37,802 nucleotides of DNA from Pseudomonadota bacterium (GTDB lineage: Bacteria; Pseudomonadota; Alphaproteobacteria; Acetobacterales; Acetobacteraceae). Positions within the stretch are counted from its first letter, which is position 1. Every line of letters starts with the position of its first letter. Below, one piece after another: positions 26,769-36,517 of this stretch. The DNA lies in NCBI GenBank assembly GCA_021784255.1, contig JAJXSZ010000002.1:1-37802 (forward strand), written 5' to 3'. The notes below the pieces were generated by a model, which saw only the letters and a list, made by a program, of their open reading frames with translations, did not search any database and had not been told where the DNA came from. The translations under genes were made by a program, and so were the position numbers.

Positions 26769-27811
26769 GCGTCCTCCTCCGCGGCGAGTGCGGCGAAACG
26801 GGCGCGGTGCGCTGCCGCACCGCCGAAACTGTTGGCGAGCACCATGGCGCGCCGAAGATAGAGCCCGACATCGTACTCGTCGGTGTAGCCGATGCCGCCG
26901 TGCAGCTGGATTGCCTGGCGCGTGACCATCATCGCCGCGTCGGCCGCGCGGGCCTTGGCGCGGGAGACGGCGGCGCACGCCTGCGGCGCGGCGGCATCGA
27001 ACGCCGCCGCCGCGGCCTCGACGCTCGCGCGCGTGAGCGCGATCTGCATGGCGAGGTCGGCGGCTCGATGCTGCAGCGCCTGGAAGCTGCCGATCTTGCG
27101 GCCGAACTGCTCGCGCGTGCGCAGGTAGGCCAGGGTGAGCGCGAAGGCGCGCTCCATCACGCCGAGCAGCATTGCGGCGGTGGCCAGCGTGGCCTCCTCG
27201 ATGGCCGGCTCCAGCGTGCCGGCAACCGGCTCGGCCGGCGCGTCGGCAAACGTCACGATACCAAAATGGCCGCCGTCCTGCGTCGGCTGGCGCTCGATGC
27301 GCACGCCTGGCGCACGCGCTGCCACCAGCGCGAGCCCGCCGCGACCGGCCACGAGAAAGCTGTCCGCGCCGGCGGCAAGCGGCACGAAGCATTTCTGTCC
27401 GTTGACACGGGAGCCGACCGTGGTCGCCACACCGACGCCGAGCATGTTCGGTCTTTCCTGCCAGGCGGGGATGACGATGCGCTTGCCGGCCAGGAGCGCT
27501 TCCAGCGCCTTGCCGCGCAGCACCGTCGCCGCCATCGCCGCCGGGATCAGCGGCTCCGCCACCAGCCCCTCGCCGAGCACTTCGGCAAGGGCCACGTAGG
27601 CGCGCATCGAGAGCCCGGTCCCGCCGGCTTCCTCTGGCACCCGCAGTCCCGGCCAGCCCATGGCGCAGATCGCCTGCCATGTGCCGCGGTCGAATCCCAT
27701 CTCGGTGAAGCGCAGCGCGCGGATCCGCCGCGTATCGCCCGGGGATGCGATGCCGCGTGCCGAATCGCGTATCAGGCGCAGCGATTCATCGAGGTCGTCG
27801 TCGGTGCTCAT
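26765..27811 (-). CDS. Acyl-CoA dehydrogenase family protein, shorter paralog (349-codon ORF)
   Basis: MGWPGLRVPEEAGGTGLSMRAYVALAEVLGEGLVAEPL...RTREQFGRKIGSFQALQHRAADLAMQI...QAIQLHGGIGYTDEYDVGLYLRRA. Confidence 0.94.
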   Translation of the reverse strand: MSTDDDLDESLRLIRDSARGIASPGDTRRIRALRFTEMGFDRGTWQAICAMGWPGLRVPEEAGGTGLSMRAYVALAEVLGEGLVAEPLIPAAMAATVLRGKALEALLAGKRIVIPAWQERPNMLGVGVATTVGSRVNGQKCFVPLAAGADSFLVAGRGGLALVAARAPGVRIERQPTQDGGHFGIVTFADAPAEPVAGTLEPAIEEATLATAAMLLGVMERAFALTLAYLRTREQFGRKIGSFQALQHRAADLAMQIALTRASVEAAAAAFDAAAPQACAAVSRAKARAADAAMMVTRQAIQLHGGIGYTDEYDVGLYLRRAMVLANSFGGAAAHRARFAALAAEEDA

Positions 27812-28452
27812 ACGAAACGAAGAGGTGCATCGGTCCTGGCCGCCAGCGTGTCGCGCGACAGGCCGGGCGCGATATCGATGACGGCGAAACCGTCCGCCGT
27901 CACGTCCAGCACCGCGAGGTTGGTATAGACGCGGCGCACGCAGCCCAGCGCGGTGAGAGGGTAGGAGCAGCGGCGCACCAGCTTGCTGCGTCCTTCCTTC
28001 GTCGTGTGCTCCATCATCACCCAGACGCGCTTCGCCCCGGCCGCGAGATCCATCGCGCCGCCAACCGCGGGCGCGGTATCGTTCTCGCTCGTCGCCCAGT
28101 TGGCGAGGTCGCCATTCTGCGCCACCTCGAACGCGCCGAGCACACAGAGATCGAGATGCCCGCCGCGGATCATCGCGAAGCTGTCGGCATGGTGGACGAA
28201 GGCGCCGCCCGGGCGCAGCGTGACGTGCTGTTTGCCGGCATTGATCAGCCAGGGGTCGATCCGGTCCCCCGGTGGCGCCGGACCCATGCCCAGCACGCCG
28301 TTCTCGGAGTGGAAGATCACCTCGCGCTCGAGCGGCACGTGATCGGCGACCATGGTCGGGATGCCGATGCCGAGATTGACGCACCAGCCTTCGGGGATGT
28401 CCGCTGCGAGCCGGCCCGCCATCTGCGGCCGCGACCAGGTGGTGATGTCCAT
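27808..28452 (-). CDS. CoA transferase subunit B (PcaJ/ScoB-like)
   Basis: MAGRLAADIPEGWCVNLGIGIPTMVADHVPLEREVIFHSENGVLGMGPAPPG; catalytic ENG motif. Confidence 0.94.
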   Translation of the reverse strand: MDITTWSRPQMAGRLAADIPEGWCVNLGIGIPTMVADHVPLEREVIFHSENGVLGMGPAPPGDRIDPWLINAGKQHVTLRPGGAFVHHADSFAMIRGGHLDLCVLGAFEVAQNGDLANWATSENDTAPAVGGAMDLAAGAKRVWVMMEHTTKEGRSKLVRRCSYPLTALGCVRRVYTNLAVLDVTADGFAVIDIAPGLSRDTLAARTDAPLRFV

Positions 28453-28468
28453 GCCGGGTTTCTCTCGC

Positions 28469-29149
28469 CTATGCGCGCGGATCACCATAGGGGACGTGCA
28501 CCACGCGGTCCACGTAGATGCCCGGGGTCACGATCGCTTCGGGGTCGAGCGAGCCGAGTGCCGCCACGTGCTGGGTCTGCGCGATGGTGAGCCTGGCGGC
28601 GGCGGCCATGACCGGGTTGAAGTTGCGTCCCGACTCACGATAGGTGAGGTTGCCCCAGCGATCGGCCTGCCAGGCTTCGATGAGCGCCACATCGCCGCCC
28701 AGCGCATATTCCAGCACCTGCTGGCGGCCGCCGATCTCGCGCGTCTCCTTGTCGCGGGCGAGCGGCGTGCCGTAGGCGGTCGGCGTGTAGAACGCGCCGA
28801 TGCCGGCACCGGCCGCGCGCATCCGTTCCGCCAGCGTTCCCTGGGGCACGATCTCGAGCTCGATCTTGCCGGCGCGATAGAGTTCCTCGAACACGGTCGA
28901 GTTGGCGCTGCGCGGAAAGGAGCAGACGATGCGCCGCACGCGGCCGAGTTCCATCAGCTGCGCCAGGCCGGTGCGCCCGTTGCCGGCGTTGTTGGCGACG
29001 ACGGTGAGGTCTCGGGCACCCTGCTCGATCAGCCCGTCGATCAGCTGGTTCGGCTGGCCGACAGGGCCGAAGCCGCCGAGCAGGACCGTGCTGCCGTCCG
29101 CGATGTCCGCCATCGCCGAGGCAATGTCGCGGACGAATTTGTCGATCAC
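28469..29149 (-). CDS. CoA transferase subunit A (PcaI/ScoA-like)
   Basis: DIADGSTVLLGGFGPVGQPNQLIDGLIEQGARDLTVVANNAGNGRTGLAQLMELGRVRRIVCSFPRS; GTG start overlapping upstream gene stop. Confidence 0.93.
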   Translation of the reverse strand: MIDKFVRDIASAMADIADGSTVLLGGFGPVGQPNQLIDGLIEQGARDLTVVANNAGNGRTGLAQLMELGRVRRIVCSFPRSANSTVFEELYRAGKIELEIVPQGTLAERMRAAGAGIGAFYTPTAYGTPLARDKETREIGGRQQVLEYALGGDVALIEAWQADRWGNLTYRESGRNFNPVMAAAARLTIAQTQHVAALGSLDPEAIVTPGIYVDRVVHVPYGDPRA

Positions 29150-29997
29150 GCGAACACCGCCTTGCCGTTGTTGACCACGATGGAATCGCGTTCCACCACG
29201 CGGGCACGGAAGCTGCCGTCGCGCCAGATCTCGGTGCGGATCGTCTCGCCGGGGAACACGGGCGCGGAGAAGCGCAGGTCGAGCGACTTCATCCGCGCCG
29301 GATCGTAGCCGCCGAGTTCGCGCAGCAGGCTGTGGGCGACGACGCCGAGCGTGCACAGCCCGTGCAGGATCGGCCGGGGAAAGCCGGCCTCGCGTGCGGT
29401 CCGCGGGTCGGCATGCAGCGGATTGTCGTCGCCGTTCATGCGGTACCACAGCGCCTGTTCGGGCCGGGTCGGCAGATCGCAGATGATGTCGGGCGAGGTG
29501 AGAGGCGTCGCGTGCGGCGCCCTGACCGGCCCCGTGGGCCCGCCGAACCCACCATCGCCGCGCAGGAACGTGGTGGACCTGGCGGTGGCGATCAGCGCCG
29601 CGGTTGCCGCGTCGCGCAGCTGCTTCTGCGAGTAGAGCAGCGCGCCTTTGCCCTCGCCCTTGTCGACGATGCCGGTGATGCGGCTCTCGCCGATCACCTC
29701 GCCTTCGGGCGCCAGGGTCGCGTGCCATTCGATGCTCTGCTCGCCATGCACCAGCCGCACCGCATCCACGCCGGTTGCCGGGTCGCGCAGCCAGAAGCCT
29801 GGCGAGCCGAGCACGATCGCCATGCTGGGAACGGCCCGCAACGCTCGGTGATGGTCGACGAAGTCGAGTTGGCGTTCGTCGAGCGGGTCTCCGCCGAAGC
29901 CCACGGACAACGCGTAGAAGATCGCATCCCGCTTGCGGTAGCGTTGGCGCACCGGCTCGATCCGGTGGTGCAGCAGCTTCTCATAGACGATCGGCAT
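29146..29997 (-). CDS. MaoC-family (2-enoyl-CoA hydratase 2-like) dehydratase
   Basis: C-terminal hot-dog motif WYRMNGDDNPLHADPRTAREAGFPRPILHGLCTLGVV; N-terminal MaoC-like half. Confidence 0.92.
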   Translation of the reverse strand: MPIVYEKLLHHRIEPVRQRYRKRDAIFYALSVGFGGDPLDERQLDFVDHHRALRAVPSMAIVLGSPGFWLRDPATGVDAVRLVHGEQSIEWHATLAPEGEVIGESRITGIVDKGEGKGALLYSQKQLRDAATAALIATARSTTFLRGDGGFGGPTGPVRAPHATPLTSPDIICDLPTRPEQALWYRMNGDDNPLHADPRTAREAGFPRPILHGLCTLGVVAHSLLRELGGYDPARMKSLDLRFSAPVFPGETIRTEIWRDGSFRARVVERDSIVVNNGKAVFA

Positions 29998-30000
29998 GTT

Positions 30001-32100
30001 TCACTCCCGCAACAGGATGACGGCATCGACCGCCGCGGCGCCCTGGGCGGAGGCGATGACGGGGTTGAGATCGACGGCGACGAGCCGCGGACCGGCGGCG
30101 GCGGCAAAGGCGGAGAGGCGCGCCAGCATTGTCGCCAGCGAGGCGATGTCTGTCTTCGCGCGTCCGCGGGCACCGTCGAGCAAGGCAAAGCAGCGCAGCG
30201 AGCGGAGCATCGTTGCCGCCACATCCGCGCCGAACGGACACGAATGCAGCGCCACGTCGTCCATGATCTCGGCGAAGACGCCGCCCGCGCCGACCAGCGC
30301 GATGAGCCCGAAGACCGGGTCGCGCGTGATGCCCATGATCAGTTCGTGACCGGCATATTGTCTGGCAACGAGAACGCCTTCGATCCGCGCTTGCGGCGCG
30401 CGTGACGCGGCCCGCTCCAGCAGCAGGGTGTGGGTCCGGGCCACGTCGTCGAGGGAGGCGACGCCGATGACGACGCCGCCGATGTCGGATTTATGCGCGA
30501 TGTCGGGCGAGACGATCTTCATCACCACCGGCAGCCCGATACGCCGTGCCGCGGCCTCGGATTGCGCCACCGTCGCGCAGACCTCCTCCGCGCCGACCGC
30601 GATGCCGGCCCGCGACAGCAGACGTTTCGCCATCGGCTCGGTTGGACTGGCGACGGGGAGGGGGACCGGTGCCAGCGCGGGCGGTGCGGCAGCCGCGCCG
30701 GCACTGAAGGCGGCGCCGATGCGCCCGATCGCGCCGATCGCCACCACCGCGCGGGTCGGGTCCGCAAACACCGTGTAGCCGAGCGCCTCGTAGTCCGCGA
30801 CCAGCGCCGCGGGCGCCAGGATGGAGAGCACCATCAGCACCTCGGGATGGCGCGCGCGCAGCGCCGCCAGGTGTTCGCGCAGCCGCGGCGCGATCGAGGG
30901 CGCGGCGCCGACCTGCGAGAAGAAGATCAGCAGCGTCGTATAGCCGCCGGCGACCGTCTCCTCGAGAAAAGTGCCGACCATGGCGAAGTCGTTGAACACC
31001 TGTGCGGTGCAGTCGACCGGGTTGGCGGGGGCGGCGAAGGGGATCAGCGCGCGCAGTCGCGCCTGCGCCGCCGGCGGCATCGGCGGCATGGCGATCCCGT
31101 TGGCCTCCGCCGCGTCGGCGACGAGCACGCCGCCGCCGCCGCTCACCGTCAGCACGCCCAGCGTGTTGATCGCCGGATAGATGCGCCGGGTCGCGAGCTG
31201 CGCGATATCCAGCAGCTCCTCCGTGCTGCGGGCGCGGGCGACCCCGTATTCCCCGAGCACGGCCTGCGTCACGCGGTCGTCGGCGGCGATCGCAGCGGTG
31301 TGGGAGCTGGCCGCTGCCTGGCCCAGCGCGGAGCGGCCGACCTTCATCAGCACCACCGGCTTGCGCGCGGCCCTCGCGGCGTCCAGTGCCGCGCGCAGCA
31401 CGTCGCCGTCGCGGAACCCCTCGGCATAGACCGCGATGACGTCGATCCCCTCGTCCTGCGCCATCCAGCCGATCGCATCCGCGATGGTGACATCCGCTTC
31501 GTTGCCGGTGGTGATGCATACCGGCGTGCCGATGCCGCGATCGCGCGCGACCACGAACAGATGGGTGGCGAACGCGCCGGACTGGCTCGCGATGCCGATG
31601 CGTCCGGGCAGCGGCCAGCCACCCTCGAAGGACGAGGAAAAGATCGGAAAGAAGCCGATCGGCGCGTTGAACAGGCCGAGGCAGTTGGGTCCGAGCAGGC
31701 GCATGCCCGAGGCGCGCGCGGCCTCGCGCATGCGCGCCTGCGTCGTTGCGCCCTCGGCGCCGGTCTCGGCGAAGCCCGCGGTCAGGACGATGGCGCCGCG
31801 CGCGCCGGCGGCGCTCAGCTCCTCCACCGCGGCGACGGCGCGCTCGGCGGCGACCGCGACGATCGCGACATCGGGCGCCTCGGGCAGCGCGGCCAGGTTC
31901 GCGTAGCAGCGCAGGCCCTGGATCTCGTCGCGGTTCGGATTGACCGGCAGGATCGCGCCGCGGAAGCCGCGCTCGAGCATGTAGGCGATGGGGCGCCCGC
32001 CGATCCGCAGCCGGTCGGCGGAAGCGCCGAGCACGGCGACCGAGCGCGGGCGCAGCAACGGTGTCAGCCCCGCGAAGCGCGCGGCGAAACGTGCCTCCAT
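30001..32100 (-). CDS. Acetate--CoA ligase (ADP-forming)-like acyl-CoA synthetase, fused CoA-binding and ATP-grasp domains
   Basis: LLRPRSVAVLGASADRLRIGGRPIAYMLERGFRGAILPVNPNRDEIQGLRCY...GLLGPNCLGLFN-type segment, GRIGIASQSGAFA, SSHTAAIAADD, C-terminal VVMKIVSPDIAHKSDIGGVVIGV. Confidence 0.93.
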   Translation of the reverse strand: MEARFAARFAGLTPLLRPRSVAVLGASADRLRIGGRPIAYMLERGFRGAILPVNPNRDEIQGLRCYANLAALPEAPDVAIVAVAAERAVAAVEELSAAGARGAIVLTAGFAETGAEGATTQARMREAARASGMRLLGPNCLGLFNAPIGFFPIFSSSFEGGWPLPGRIGIASQSGAFATHLFVVARDRGIGTPVCITTGNEADVTIADAIGWMAQDEGIDVIAVYAEGFRDGDVLRAALDAARAARKPVVLMKVGRSALGQAAASSHTAAIAADDRVTQAVLGEYGVARARSTEELLDIAQLATRRIYPAINTLGVLTVSGGGGVLVADAAEANGIAMPPMPPAAQARLRALIPFAAPANPVDCTAQVFNDFAMVGTFLEETVAGGYTTLLIFFSQVGAAPSIAPRLREHLAALRARHPEVLMVLSILAPAALVADYEALGYTVFADPTRAVVAIGAIGRIGAAFSAGAAAAPPALAPVPLPVASPTEPMAKRLLSRAGIAVGAEEVCATVAQSEAAARRIGLPVVMKIVSPDIAHKSDIGGVVIGVASLDDVARTHTLLLERAASRAPQARIEGVLVARQYAGHELIMGITRDPVFGLIALVGAGGVFAEIMDDVALHSCPFGADVAATMLRSLRCFALLDGARGRAKTDIASLATMLARLSAFAAAAGPRLVAVDLNPVIASAQGAAAVDAVILLRE

Positions 32101-32440
32101 GAAACGCAGTGTCGCAGGCTCCGGGGACGAAGAAAACCGTCTCTCAGCCGGGCGCGAACGGCTTGCTCCAGGTGCGCCGGCCGCGCGCATCGGGGATCAC
32201 CACGCGCGCCCGGCCACCGCCCCGCGGTCCGGGTTCCTGCAAACGGGCGTCGCCGGTCGCACAGGCTCGCCCATCGTGCGCGCGCGACGCCGGCCCGCAT
32301 CGGTTCCGGCTGCGAGACCGTGGCGGAGCGCCGATGACGCCATTGCGGCGCCGCGGCCGCGACGTGCTGCTTGCCATGTTGTCATCCCGCGGCCTGGACA
32401 TGCGGCTTGAACGCCGGGCGCGGGCAGGCCAGAACCCGGC

Positions 32441-33841
32441 ATGCGCTACGTTTCGACCCGCGGCGGGGCCGAGCCCCGCGATTTCGAAGGCGTTCTGCTC
32501 GCCGGCCTCGCCGAGGACGGGGGCCTGTTCGTTCCGGAGACCTGGCCCGAGCTTTCCGCCGCCGAATGGCGGGCGCTGCGCGGCCTCGACTATCCGGCGC
32601 TTGCCGCGCGTCTGATCGCCCGCTTCACCGGGCCAGCCTTGCCGGAGGCCGAGCTGCTGCCGCTCTGCCAGGCGGCCTACGCCGGCTTCGCGCATCCCGC
32701 CGTGGTGCCGCTGGTGCAGCTTGGGCCGCACCTGTTCGTCCAGGAGCTGTTCCACGGCCCGACCCTGGCCTTCAAGGACCTGGCGCTCCAGCTCGTCGGC
32801 CGCCTGTTCGAGGCGAGCCTGGCGAAGCGCGGCGGCGAGATCGCCATCGTCGGCGCGACCTCCGGCGACACCGGTTCGGCCGCCATCGCCGCCTGCGCCG
32901 GGCGGGCGCGCATCCGGATCGCGATCCTGCATCCCGACGGCCGCACCAGCGAGGTGCAGCGGCGGCAGATGACGACAGTGCTCGCACCCAACGTCACCAA
33001 CATCGCGGTTGCCGGCAGTTTCGATGACTGCCAGGACCTGGTCAAAGCGATGTTCGCCGACACGCCGTTTCGTGAGGCGGTGCATCTCGCGGCGGTGAAC
33101 TCGATCAACTGGGCGCGCATCGCCGCTCAGATCCCCTATTATGCCGCCGCCGCGCTGGCACTCGGGGCTCCGGACCGGGAGATCGTCTTCGCGGTCCCGA
33201 CCGGCAATTTCGGCAACGTGCTGGCGGCATGGGCGGCGCGGCGCATGGGCTTGCCGGTCACGCGGCTGATCGTCGGCTCGAACCAGAACGACATCCTCGC
33301 CCGCTTCCTTGCCGCTAACGACATGTCGCGGCGAGCGGTCGTGCCGAGCCTGTCGCCGAGCATGGACATCCAGGTCAGCTCCAATTTCGAGCGCCTGCTG
33401 TTCGAGCTGCTGGACCGCGATCCCCGCGCGACGGCCGCCGCGATGCAGCAATTCCGTGCCGCCGGGCAGATGCCCGTGCCGGACGCCGCCTGGCGCCGCG
33501 CGACGGCCCTGTTCGCCGGCCACGCCGTGGACGACGCGGCGACACTCGCCGAGATCCGGCGGGTGGAAGCGTCGAGCGGGTATCTGGTCGATCCCCATAC
33601 CGCCGTCGGCATGGCTGCGGCGCGTGCCCTGTCTCCTCAAGGAATTCAAACGGTTGTGGCCGCAACCGCGCATCCCGCCAAGTTCCCGGACGCGATCGAG
33701 GCGGCGGTCGGGCGTCGCCCCCCCCTGCCCAGCCATCTCGCCGACCTATATGACAGGGACGAACATTATGTCCGTCTGCCCGCCGAACTCGGCCGGATCG
33801 AGGCCGTGGTGCGCAGCGCCAGCTTGAGGAATGCCGCATGA
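32441..33841 (+). CDS. thrC: Threonine synthase
   Basis: MRYVSTRGGAEPRDFEGVLLAGLAEDGGLFVPETWP...ELFHGPTLAFKDLALQLVGRLFE...GATSGDTGSAAIAAC; PLP Lys in FKD. Confidence 0.97.
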   Translation: MRYVSTRGGAEPRDFEGVLLAGLAEDGGLFVPETWPELSAAEWRALRGLDYPALAARLIARFTGPALPEAELLPLCQAAYAGFAHPAVVPLVQLGPHLFVQELFHGPTLAFKDLALQLVGRLFEASLAKRGGEIAIVGATSGDTGSAAIAACAGRARIRIAILHPDGRTSEVQRRQMTTVLAPNVTNIAVAGSFDDCQDLVKAMFADTPFREAVHLAAVNSINWARIAAQIPYYAAAALALGAPDREIVFAVPTGNFGNVLAAWAARRMGLPVTRLIVGSNQNDILARFLAANDMSRRAVVPSLSPSMDIQVSSNFERLLFELLDRDPRATAAAMQQFRAAGQMPVPDAAWRRATALFAGHAVDDAATLAEIRRVEASSGYLVDPHTAVGMAAARALSPQGIQTVVAATAHPAKFPDAIEAAVGRRPPLPSHLADLYDRDEHYVRLPAELGRIEAVVRSASLRNAA

Positions 33842-35124
33842 GTTCGAAGGTGACGGACCCCAACGGGGTCGTCCGGGTCAGCCGGTTGGCGTCCGGTCTG
33901 ACGGTGATCAGCGAGCGCATGGAGCGGGTCGAGACCGTCTCCATCGGCGCCTATGTCGCGAGCGGCACGCGCCATGAGGCGCCGAACGAAAACGGCGTCT
34001 CGCATTTCCTCGAGCACATGGCCTTCAAGGGCACGCAGCGACGCAGTGCCGCCGCCATCGCGGAGGAGATCGAGGCAGTCGGCGGCCACATCAATGCCTA
34101 CACCGCGCGCGAGCAGACCGCCTATTACGTCAAGCTGCTGAAGGAGGATCTCGCGCTCGGCGCCGACATCGTGGGCGACATCCTCTGCCATTCCACCTTC
34201 GCGCCCGACGAGCTGGAACGCGAGCGCGGCGTCATCCTGCAGGAGATCGGCCAGGCTAACGACACGCCGGACGACATCATCTTCGATCATTTCCAGGCCA
34301 CCGCCTACCCGGACCAGCCGATGGGCCGTCCGGTGCTCGGCACCGAGACGCTGATCCGCGGCATGAAGCGCGCGGCGCTCACCGGCTACATGCAACGCCA
34401 CTACGCCGCCGCCAACACCGTCGTCGCTGCCGCAGGCAATCTTGAGCACGAGGTGGTGGTGGCGCTGGCCGAGCAGCATTTCGCCGACCTGCCGCGCGAC
34501 CCGGTGCCGGTCCCGCTGCCCGCCGCCTATACCGGCGGCGAGTTCCGCGAGGCCCGCGAGCTCGACCAGGTGCACCTGATCCTGGGTTTCCCGTCGGTTG
34601 CCTATGCCGACCCGGATTTCTACCCGGTGATGCTGCTGTCCACGCTGCTCGGCGGCGGCATGTCCTCGCGCCTGTTCCAGGAGGTGCGCGAGAAGCGCGG
34701 GCTCGTCTATTCGATTTATTCGTATTCGGCGCCCGCGATCGATTCCGGCTTGTTCGCCATCTATGCCGGCACCGGCGAGAGCGAGGCCGCGGAACTGGTG
34801 CCGGTGGTGCTGGAGCAGCTGGGCCGCGTCCAGCACGACGTCACCGAGGTGGAGCTCGCCCGCGCCCGCGCGCAGGTGAAGGCAAGCCTGCTGATGTCGC
34901 TCGAGAGCACCGGCAGCCGCTGCGAGCAGCTGGCGCGGCAATGGCAGGTGTTCGGCCGCGTCGTTCCGGTGGCGGAGACGGTCGCGAAGATCGCCGCGGT
35001 CACCACCGCGGACATCGCGCGGGCGGCGAGCCGCCTGTTCCGCGCCCGCCCGACCCTGGCCGCGATGGGGCCGGCGAGCCGCGTGCCGTCGCTGCCGGCG
35101 ATCGCCGAGACACTCGCGGCGTGA
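33838..35124 (+). CDS. M16 family zinc peptidase (mitochondrial processing peptidase-like)
   Basis: VRVSRLASGLTVISERMERVETVSIGAYVASGTRHEAPNENGVSHFLEHMAFKGTQRRSA; HxxEH zinc motif; ATGA overlap with thrC. Confidence 0.96.
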   Translation: MSSKVTDPNGVVRVSRLASGLTVISERMERVETVSIGAYVASGTRHEAPNENGVSHFLEHMAFKGTQRRSAAAIAEEIEAVGGHINAYTAREQTAYYVKLLKEDLALGADIVGDILCHSTFAPDELERERGVILQEIGQANDTPDDIIFDHFQATAYPDQPMGRPVLGTETLIRGMKRAALTGYMQRHYAAANTVVAAAGNLEHEVVVALAEQHFADLPRDPVPVPLPAAYTGGEFREARELDQVHLILGFPSVAYADPDFYPVMLLSTLLGGGMSSRLFQEVREKRGLVYSIYSYSAPAIDSGLFAIYAGTGESEAAELVPVVLEQLGRVQHDVTEVELARARAQVKASLLMSLESTGSRCEQLARQWQVFGRVVPVAETVAKIAAVTTADIARAASRLFRARPTLAAMGPASRVPSLPAIAETLAA

Positions 35125-36458
35125 CGACGCCGGACCGCCTGACCCTGCTGGCCGACCTCGTCGCCGCGGCGCGCCGGGCCGGCGCGGATGCCGCGGATGC
35201 CGTGATGGTCTCCTCCCAGTCGCTCGAGGCGCAGTGCCGCCTCGGCCAGACCGAGCATGTCGAGCGGGCGGAGAGCGCCGATCTCGGCCTGCGCGTCTTC
35301 GTTGGCCGGCAGGCGGCGATCGTCTCGGCGGCCGGCATGGAGCCCAGGCGTTTCGCCGAGCTTGCCGCGCAAGCCGTGGCGATGGCCCGCGTGCTGCCCG
35401 AGGATCCGTTCGCCGGTCTCGCCGACGCGGCGCGCGCCGCCGATGCGGACGACCTCGACCTCGTCGATCCCGTGGCCCCCGATGCGCCAGCGCTCACTGC
35501 CCGCGCCCTGGCGGCGGAAGCAGCTGCGCTGGCCGTCCCTGGCGTCACCAATTCCGAGGGTGCTGCCGCCGGCTGGGGCCGTATGGAGGCCCTGCTCGTC
35601 ACCTCGGCGGGTTTTGCGGGGCGCTCCCTGCGCACCTCGCACTCGATTTCGGCGACGGTGCTCGCCGGCAGCGGCACGGCGATGCAGCGCGACTACGACG
35701 CGCACAGCAGCGTGCACGCGGCCGACCTCGACGCGCCGGAGACGATCGGCCGGCTCGCCGGCGAACGCGCGGTGCGCCGGCTCAATCCGATCCGTCCGCG
35801 CACCGCCAGGCTGCCGGTGGTGTTCGACCCGCGTGTCGCGGGCTCGCTGCTGGGGCATCTCGCCGGCGCGATCAACGGCGCCGCGGTGGCGCGCGGCACC
35901 AGCTTTCTCAAGGATGCGATGGGCACGCGGATCATGCCCGAAGGCATCGCGGTCCGCGACGATCCGCGCCGCCGGCGCGGCCTGCGCTCGCGCCTCTTCG
36001 ACGGCGAAGGCGTGCCCACGCGCGCGCTCGGGCTGGTGGAGGACGGCGTCCTGCAGACCTGGGTGCTGGACAGCGCCAGCGCGCGCCAGCTCGGGCTTGC
36101 CACCACCGGCAGCGCGATGCGCGGCACCGGCGGCCCGCCCTCGCCCGGCACCTCCAACCTGTTCATGGCCGCGGGGACGCTCGCGCCGGCCGTGCTGCTG
36201 TCGGGCATCGGCGAGGGCCTTTACGTTACCGAAATGATCGGCATGGGCGTGAACGGGCTGACCGGCGATTACAGCCGCGGCGCAGCCGGCTTCATGATTC
36301 GCAACGGCGAGCTGGCGGAGGCGGTGGCCGAGATCACCATCGCGGGCAATCTGCGCGACATGTTCCGGGCCCTCACGCCGGCCGACGATCTGCGGTTCCG
36401 GCGTGGCGTCGATGCACCGACCGTGCGGATCGACGCCATGACCATGGCGGGCGCCTGA
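35121..36458 (+). CDS. pmbA: TldD/PmbA family protein (PmbA/TldE-like)
   Basis: GTG start; ...VVFDPRVAGSLLGHLAGAINGAAVARGTSFLKDAMGTRIMPEGIAVRDDP...FDGEGVPTRALGLVEDGVLQTWVLDSASARQLGL...GMGVNGLTGDYSRGAAGFMIRNGELAEAVAEITIAGNLRDMF. Confidence 0.95.
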   Translation: MTTPDRLTLLADLVAAARRAGADAADAVMVSSQSLEAQCRLGQTEHVERAESADLGLRVFVGRQAAIVSAAGMEPRRFAELAAQAVAMARVLPEDPFAGLADAARAADADDLDLVDPVAPDAPALTARALAAEAAALAVPGVTNSEGAAAGWGRMEALLVTSAGFAGRSLRTSHSISATVLAGSGTAMQRDYDAHSSVHAADLDAPETIGRLAGERAVRRLNPIRPRTARLPVVFDPRVAGSLLGHLAGAINGAAVARGTSFLKDAMGTRIMPEGIAVRDDPRRRRGLRSRLFDGEGVPTRALGLVEDGVLQTWVLDSASARQLGLATTGSAMRGTGGPPSPGTSNLFMAAGTLAPAVLLSGIGEGLYVTEMIGMGVNGLTGDYSRGAAGFMIRNGELAEAVAEITIAGNLRDMFRALTPADDLRFRRGVDAPTVRIDAMTMAGA

Positions 36459-36517
36459 GAGCGGCGCTGGCGGCGTCGGGGATGGAAGCGGCGCATCCAC
36501 CCCACCATATCCGCGGC

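Noticed and set aside
25108-26925. 605-aa plus-strand ORF opposite the acyl-CoA dehydrogenase and enoyl-CoA hydratase genes
   Set aside because: Antisense artefact of codon bias; spans two real genes and shows no domain motifs.
30430-32337. 635-aa plus-strand ORF opposite the acyl-CoA synthetase gene
   Set aside because: Antisense open frame in high-GC DNA; Arg/Gly/His/Asp-rich translation without recognisable domain, while the opposite strand has a clear full-length family match.
32101-32440. Short ORFs in the divergent acs-thrC intergenic region, e.g. 32197..32442(-) and minus frame ending WSKPFAPG
   Set aside because: No recognisable family; could be a gene remnant or regulatory region but evidence is insufficient.
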